From Nitrososphaerales archaeon TH703 (lineage in GTDB: Archaea; Thermoproteota; Nitrososphaeria; Nitrososphaerales; Nitrososphaeraceae), in contig JAATVL010000069.1 in NCBI GenBank assembly GCA_014523525.1, positions 1 to 9,180 on the forward strand: a DNA stretch of 9,180 nucleotides, read 5' to 3'. Below are positions 5,643 through 9,180 of this stretch, piece after piece. Position numbers and translations under genes: made by a program. How positions within the stretch are numbered: the stretch's first letter is position 1; each line of letters begins with the position of its first letter. The notes under the pieces are model-generated. The model searched no databases, had not been told where the DNA came from, and saw only the letters and a list, made by a program, of their open reading frames with translations.

Positions 5643-6664
5643 AATGATAATTTCCCAATCATAAATGTATATTGTATACCTATTGAAATAATGGCCAATA
5701 TAGATGAAAACGATGCTAATATGAAGATTCTGGTTATTATTTCTTGTTCAGACAGTGGACCTCTGGCAAGAATAAGTCTTACTAGTGTCGCAGGAGCACT
5801 ATTATCTTTAGATGCCATTAATCGAAAATCATCACATATTGTTACTGGTCTGGTTTTGACCTCTCTGTGCTCTACTATTTTTTTTACGCTAGAAAGAAAC
5901 AAGAAGGAATTCATTACTGCCGGTAGAAGAGCAATTACCCCAATAATTTCTGAATTTCCTACTATTGATATACCAGCATACATTGACCCTAATAACAATG
6001 TACCAGAATCTCCGAGAAAAATCTTACTTGGAAATTTATGATATTGATACATTGCAATACAGCCAAAGAGTAATGGAAGACCAATTAGAAAGACATTAGT
6101 ATTACTAAATAGTATAACACTTACTAATAATGGTATCATTGTTATTATAATAAATCCACTTGCCACTCCATTAAATACATCTATTGAGTTTATAGTATTA
6201 CCAACTATCGGTATTATAGATAGAATAAGCAGAATGTACAGTATTGGAATGAATGCACTATCAAATATTAAACCAAGATAATTCCCGTGGGTTCCTAAAA
6301 CTATTATTGGAATAGCTGCCAATATCAAGGCTGCAGGTTTAAACCAACCGGGCATAGTTTTCAAGTCATCAATATATCCTATAATAAATGCGATAATTGT
6401 TGTTAATAAAACAGAGATTATTTTTACATCTAATATTAAAAAATATAGTATAATTTCACTAATTACTATTCCTATCAACAACACAGGACCAGCAGGCCTT
6501 GGAACCATCGGTTTTCCAGGTTTATGATAGTCTACTACTACTCTCCCTTTTCTAGTCAGATATTCAATAAAAGCAGGTGTAATAAAAAATACAATTAAAA
6601 AGGAAATAGCAGACACGATAATTCCATAAATGGCAATATCTAATGGATAAATCAAATAAATCAA
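5639..6664 (-). CDS. Polyprenyl-phosphate N-acetylhexosamine-1-phosphate transferase (WecA/MraY/GPT family)
   Basis: This multispanning membrane enzyme transfers HexNAc-1-phosphate from a UDP-sugar to a polyprenyl/dolichyl phosphate, the first step of lipid-linked glycan synthesis (protein N-glycosylation in archaea). It has about ten hydrophobic segments over 341 residues, a normal length. Family motifs in order are KPGKPMVPRPAG (48-59), the Mg-binding aspartates in GYIDDLKTMPGWFKP (D99, D100, K109), NTINSIDVFNG (156-166), FLGDSGT (216-222) and a basic cytoplasmic loop with HREVKTRPVT. The variant DVFNG resembles the archaeal/eukaryotic branch more than bacterial MraY. The longest frame starts at TTG 6664, but AGGTGA at 6665-6670 directly abuts it. 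The TTG at 6655 has proper spacing from that element and may be the true start, removing three residues. It lies 44 bp after the helicase gene. The sugar and the lipid are inferred from family. Confidence 0.9.
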   Translation of the reverse strand: MIYLIYPLDIAIYGIIVSAISFLIVFFITPAFIEYLTRKGRVVVDYHKPGKPMVPRPAGPVLLIGIVISEIILYFLILDVKIISVLLTTIIAFIIGYIDDLKTMPGWFKPAALILAAIPIIVLGTHGNYLGLIFDSAFIPILYILLILSIIPIVGNTINSIDVFNGVASGFIIITMIPLLVSVILFSNTNVFLIGLPLLFGCIAMYQYHKFPSKIFLGDSGTLLLGSMYAGISIVGNSEIIGVIALLPAVMNSFLFLSSVKKIVEHREVKTRPVTICDDFRLMASKDNSAPATLVRLILARGPLSEQEIITRIFILASFSSILAIISIGIQYTFMIGKLSL

Positions 6665-6670
6665 TCACCT
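6665..6670 (-). promoter_or_regulatory. Shine-Dalgarno element that bears on the glycosyltransferase start
   Basis: The minus strand reads AGGTGA immediately before TTG 6664 and nine bases before TTG 6655. It matches the archaeal 16S 3' end complement (GGTGAT). The spacing argues for translation from 6655. A Shine-Dalgarno element here, where leaderless starts dominate the window, also fits internal translation of a polycistronic mRNA with the helicase gene. Confidence 0.5.
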
Positions 6671-6708
6671 GTTGTAACTATACTGAAAATATCCTTTTGC
6701 ACGCATTA

Positions 6709-8850
6709 TTAATTACTCTTAATTTGTTTCTTAAGTTTTCTTGCAAGTTTAACTCCAATTTTTGGTACGGATCCTAATTTTGATTCAGAAATTTTGTCAA
6801 TTTTAGTAACGTCGGTGATTCCTGCCCTATATAGCGACCTTGCTCTTATTCTTCCAATCCCCTCAAGTTGTATAAGCGGAATCAATTCTTTTTTTATGCC
6901 ATGTTTAATTCTTAACCGTAGTATATTTATTTCTGGTAGAAGATCTTTTCTTCCTATCAATTTTGCAATTTCATAAAGACAATATGACAACCAATATGTT
7001 GTTTCAACCATTCTATGGAGATCACCCGGTTCAACTCCAATTTTTTCATTTAACCTGGCTTCGCTCAATTCATCGATCCATTCTAAAAGTATAATTAAAT
7101 TCTTTAGTGAATAGTCATAATTTGAGAGTCCGTGTGTACTAAGTTTATGCTTTTCAAACATTTCTTCAAAGTTTCCTATTTGATTTTGCCTCAATGTTAA
7201 TTTCGGATAAAAATCATAACAATCACTAATCCAATATAAAAAATCTGTACCATTACCATTATCATCGAATTGGTTACCATTGTAGGAATCTAAATTTTTC
7301 TTGAAATGAATTCCTGTTTTTGGATCAATATAAAGCATGGAAATGCGCCTACCAAATTTAGTAGCCATAAGTAAATCATTTCTCATGATTATCAATCCTT
7401 CATCTCTTAGATACTGCAAGAGTGAATCAATTTCAAAGCTAAGACTACTATTCCCATGATATTTAGCGAGGAATGTTTGTTCAAAAAAGTAAAGTAATTC
7501 AGATTTCAATATTTTAGGTCTTGAAGCTATGATCCCTAGAACATGCACTCTTAGTGCTCTTTCATTCATTAATTGAGATACGATTGGTTCCGGTACTCCC
7601 AATACAAAATGATTGTAAAGATCTTCTGGATTCGTTCTCGAATCAGCGACTATAATTGCTTCTCCGTATTTATCATAAGCCGGCCTTCCTGCACGTCCAC
7701 ACAATTGTTTGTAATGCAATATACTTAATGGAACATTACCACCATATTCAGAATCGTATCTAAAAATACTCGTAATTACCACACGTCTGGCGGGTAGATT
7801 TACACCTACAGCAAGCGTCGGTGTAGCAAAAAGAATTTTTATGATGCCGTTTCTAAACGCATTTTCTATAATTTGTCTGCTTTTTACTCCTAAACCTGCA
7901 TGATGAAACCCCACACCTTTTGTGACTGTGCTTGAAAGTGTTCTATTAAGTTCTGTATCATCTCCTTCTTTTAAAATTTCTACTCCTGTCTTGTGTGCTG
8001 ACAGTTTAGAGGATTTATTGAGAAACTTGGAGAATATTTCGGATGTTTTTTTTGCAAGTGACACAGTACGTTTACGTGTCTCTGCAAAAACAAGTGATTG
8101 TCCTCCATCATTGGTTATTGAATTAATTGCAAGGCTTATTATTGCCCCGGTTGAGTTATCAATACCTCCAATATTATTAATCTCAAAATTTGTACCATTG
8201 TTCATAGTAACTTTACCAAAATCGCATACACCCTCTATCAATTCAGTAGGACGCCAGTTGCTTTCAATTGGTTCGCACCTTAACCAATCAGCCACTTCAT
8301 TTGAATTAGATACCGTTGCACTTATTCCAATTATTTGAGGTTTTTGTGGCAATAGTTTGATCTTTGTCAAAATTATTTCGAGAGTCGGACCGCGTTCACG
8401 TTCTGTAAGTAGGTGTATTTCATCAATAATAAAGAGACCTACATCAAAAACCCAATTTGCCTCATGCCTTAAAATTGAATCTATTTTTTCATTTGTTAAT
8501 ATAATAATATCTTTGTCAATCAATTCGGTTCCATAAGAGTCGTAGTCGCCAGTAGAGATAGCGATATTTATTCTCCGATTTTTAAAACAACTCAAATTTC
8601 TGATTATTTTAAATTCATTAAATTTTTCTGTAGCTAGTGCTTTTAATGGAGTAAGGTATACCACCTTTTTCCCCATGTTAAGAATATTTATCATCCCCAT
8701 TAATCCGATTAATGTTTTCCCACTTGATGTGGGAGTTGTTACTAGTATGTTATTACCATTCATTACTCCTTTTGATAATGCAAGTTCTTGCGGGGGATAC
8801 AATGAATCGTACTTTAAAAATTCTAAAAGTTGCTTCAGACATTCTTGCAT
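6709..8850 (-). CDS. hel308: Hel308-type superfamily 2 DNA helicase
   Basis: This is an ATP-dependent 3'-5' DNA helicase of the Ski2-like Hel308 (HelQ/Mus308-related) family, which unwinds lagging strands at stalled forks. Its 713 residues are typical. Motifs in order are YPPQ at 18-21 (Q-motif region), TPTSSGKT at 39-46 (Walker A, K45), TPLKALATEK, DEIH at 143-146 followed by the Hel308-like LLTERERGPTLE, SAT at 177-179, GVGFHHAGL, TPTLAVGVNLPARRV, and QLCGRAGRP at 382-390 (motif VI). The remainder matches the winged-helix and ratchet domains. It ends with a helix-hairpin-helix region from about 659 to 713 (LEGIGRIRARSLY and VPKIGVKLARKL), the Hel308 domain 5. ATG at 8850 follows a TATA-rich stretch at the leaderless distance; an in-frame TAA at 8866-8868 bounds the start. 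It heads the probable unit with the glycosyltransferase, though no functional tie is obvious. Another Ski2-like archaeal helicase is the main alternative. Confidence 0.93.
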   Translation of the reverse strand: MQECLKQLLEFLKYDSLYPPQELALSKGVMNGNNILVTTPTSSGKTLIGLMGMINILNMGKKVVYLTPLKALATEKFNEFKIIRNLSCFKNRRINIAISTGDYDSYGTELIDKDIIILTNEKIDSILRHEANWVFDVGLFIIDEIHLLTERERGPTLEIILTKIKLLPQKPQIIGISATVSNSNEVADWLRCEPIESNWRPTELIEGVCDFGKVTMNNGTNFEINNIGGIDNSTGAIISLAINSITNDGGQSLVFAETRKRTVSLAKKTSEIFSKFLNKSSKLSAHKTGVEILKEGDDTELNRTLSSTVTKGVGFHHAGLGVKSRQIIENAFRNGIIKILFATPTLAVGVNLPARRVVITSIFRYDSEYGGNVPLSILHYKQLCGRAGRPAYDKYGEAIIVADSRTNPEDLYNHFVLGVPEPIVSQLMNERALRVHVLGIIASRPKILKSELLYFFEQTFLAKYHGNSSLSFEIDSLLQYLRDEGLIIMRNDLLMATKFGRRISMLYIDPKTGIHFKKNLDSYNGNQFDDNGNGTDFLYWISDCYDFYPKLTLRQNQIGNFEEMFEKHKLSTHGLSNYDYSLKNLIILLEWIDELSEARLNEKIGVEPGDLHRMVETTYWLSYCLYEIAKLIGRKDLLPEINILRLRIKHGIKKELIPLIQLEGIGRIRARSLYRAGITDVTKIDKISESKLGSVPKIGVKLARKLKKQIKSN

Positions 8851-8870
8851 ATAATCAGATTGAATTTATT

Positions 8871-8889
8871 CTAATTAATATATTAATAA
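8871..8889 (-). promoter_or_regulatory. TATA-like region for the helicase gene
   Basis: An AT-only stretch (minus strand ATTATTAATATATTAATTA) is centred about 27-30 nt upstream of the ATG at 8850. It contains a perfect palindrome, ATTAATATATTAAT. This placement fits TATA-directed leaderless transcription; the palindrome is as likely AT-rich chance as an operator. Confidence 0.4.
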
Positions 8890-9163
8890 TATTCAATTTT
8901 TGATAAAGCGAACGTTGCAACTATTGACGAAAGTAAATTTGTACTTGAAATCAGATTTCTTTCAAATGGAATCTTTAACCCTGTTGTCTTTTACAATAAG
9001 AGCATTTGTGACATCAGTCAAAAATAGATTCATTTCAAGCTTTCTATTTATGAATCAACACATTATCTTTTAAAGTCTCGTAGAACAGAAATCTGCCACA
9101 AAAAACCTTTTAAGTATTATTTTGGTCGCCTCAATAGTAAAGTTTGTCTATGAAATCACAGAC
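8890..9163. other. Apparently non-coding intergenic region at the right end
   Basis: I see no supported gene here. One plus-strand frame is open at 8890-9027, but it has no ATG, GTG or TTG start. A promoter-like string CCTTTTAAGTATTA lies at 9106-9119 on the plus strand. No tRNA-like, CRISPR-like or insertion-sequence-like structure is visible. Confidence 0.5.
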
Positions 9164-9180
9164 ATGATAATTGTAAAATT
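9164..9180 (+). CDS. Possible gene start running off the right edge
   Basis: ATG at 9164 opens a frame reading MIIVK before the window ends. The frame is open back to 9074 and includes a TTG at 9122. A TATA-like TTTTAAG at 9108-9114 lies about 50 nt upstream of the ATG, implying a leader of roughly 25 nt. Only five full codons are visible, so this is a pointer rather than an identification. Confidence 0.2.

Noticed and set aside
5691..6041. Plus-strand 116-codon open frame opposite the glycosyltransferase
   Set aside because: It is an antisense shadow of conserved membrane-enzyme motifs including the FLGDSGT region.
7922..8338. Plus-strand 138-codon open frame opposite the helicase
   Set aside because: It lies wholly inside the conserved helicase core on the other strand and has no promoter or domain evidence.
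8871..8897. AT palindrome near the helicase start as a regulator operator
   Set aside because: ATTAATATATTAAT is perfect, but AT-only palindromes are common at this base composition and it coincides with the expected TATA position.
1..9180. CRISPR arrays, insertion sequences, tRNA or rRNA genes, toxin-antitoxin or other defence modules
   Set aside because: No spaced direct repeats, transposase motifs, cloverleaf-like sequences or defence domains were seen by eye on either strand; the helicase is a normal Hel308 and not part of a defence cluster.

Overview
The window looks archaeal, most likely a low-GC member of the Thaumarchaeota/Nitrososphaerota. It carries a thermosome subunit, an archaeal-type ribosomal protein L11, Spt5, the N-terminus of RNA polymerase subunit Rpo3, a Hel308-type helicase and a geranylgeranyl-reductase-family flavoprotein. 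Starts often sit about 22-28 nt downstream of a TATA-like box with no leader, and TTG/GTG starts are frequent. Low GC and gene content point to the ammonia-oxidising lineage, but no amo or other diagnostic gene is present, so the placement is an inference.

Layout. (1) Positions 1-104 (-) hold the start of rpo3, running off the left edge. Divergent from it are two overlapping small genes (201-692 and 692-928, +) of unknown function; the second encodes a compact zinc-finger-like protein. (2) Positions 951-4187 (-) hold an information-processing and folding block, in transcription order: a 63-residue two-helix membrane protein, spt5 with an acidic N-terminal extension, rpl11, and a thermosome subunit with a Gly/Met/Pro-rich tail. 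Each gene has a plausible TATA box of its own. secE, rpl1 and rpl10, which are common archaeal partners of spt5/rpl11, are not here. (3) Positions 4318-5352 (+) hold a stand-alone FAD-dependent geranylgeranyl-reductase-family gene, convergent with the next block. (4) Positions 5403-8850 (-) hold a probable three-gene unit: Hel308 helicase, a polyprenyl-phosphate HexNAc-1-phosphate transferase (WecA/GPT family) and a small two-helix membrane protein joined to it by an ATGA overlap. (5) Positions 8851-9180 contain the helicase promoter and otherwise no supported complete gene; a promoter-like box and a possible gene start lie at the right edge.

Most of the window is ordinary archaeal housekeeping. 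I found no CRISPR array, mobile element, RNA gene or obvious defence system. The least explained parts are the two-gene unit at 201-928, the two small membrane proteins, and the acidic extension of Spt5.
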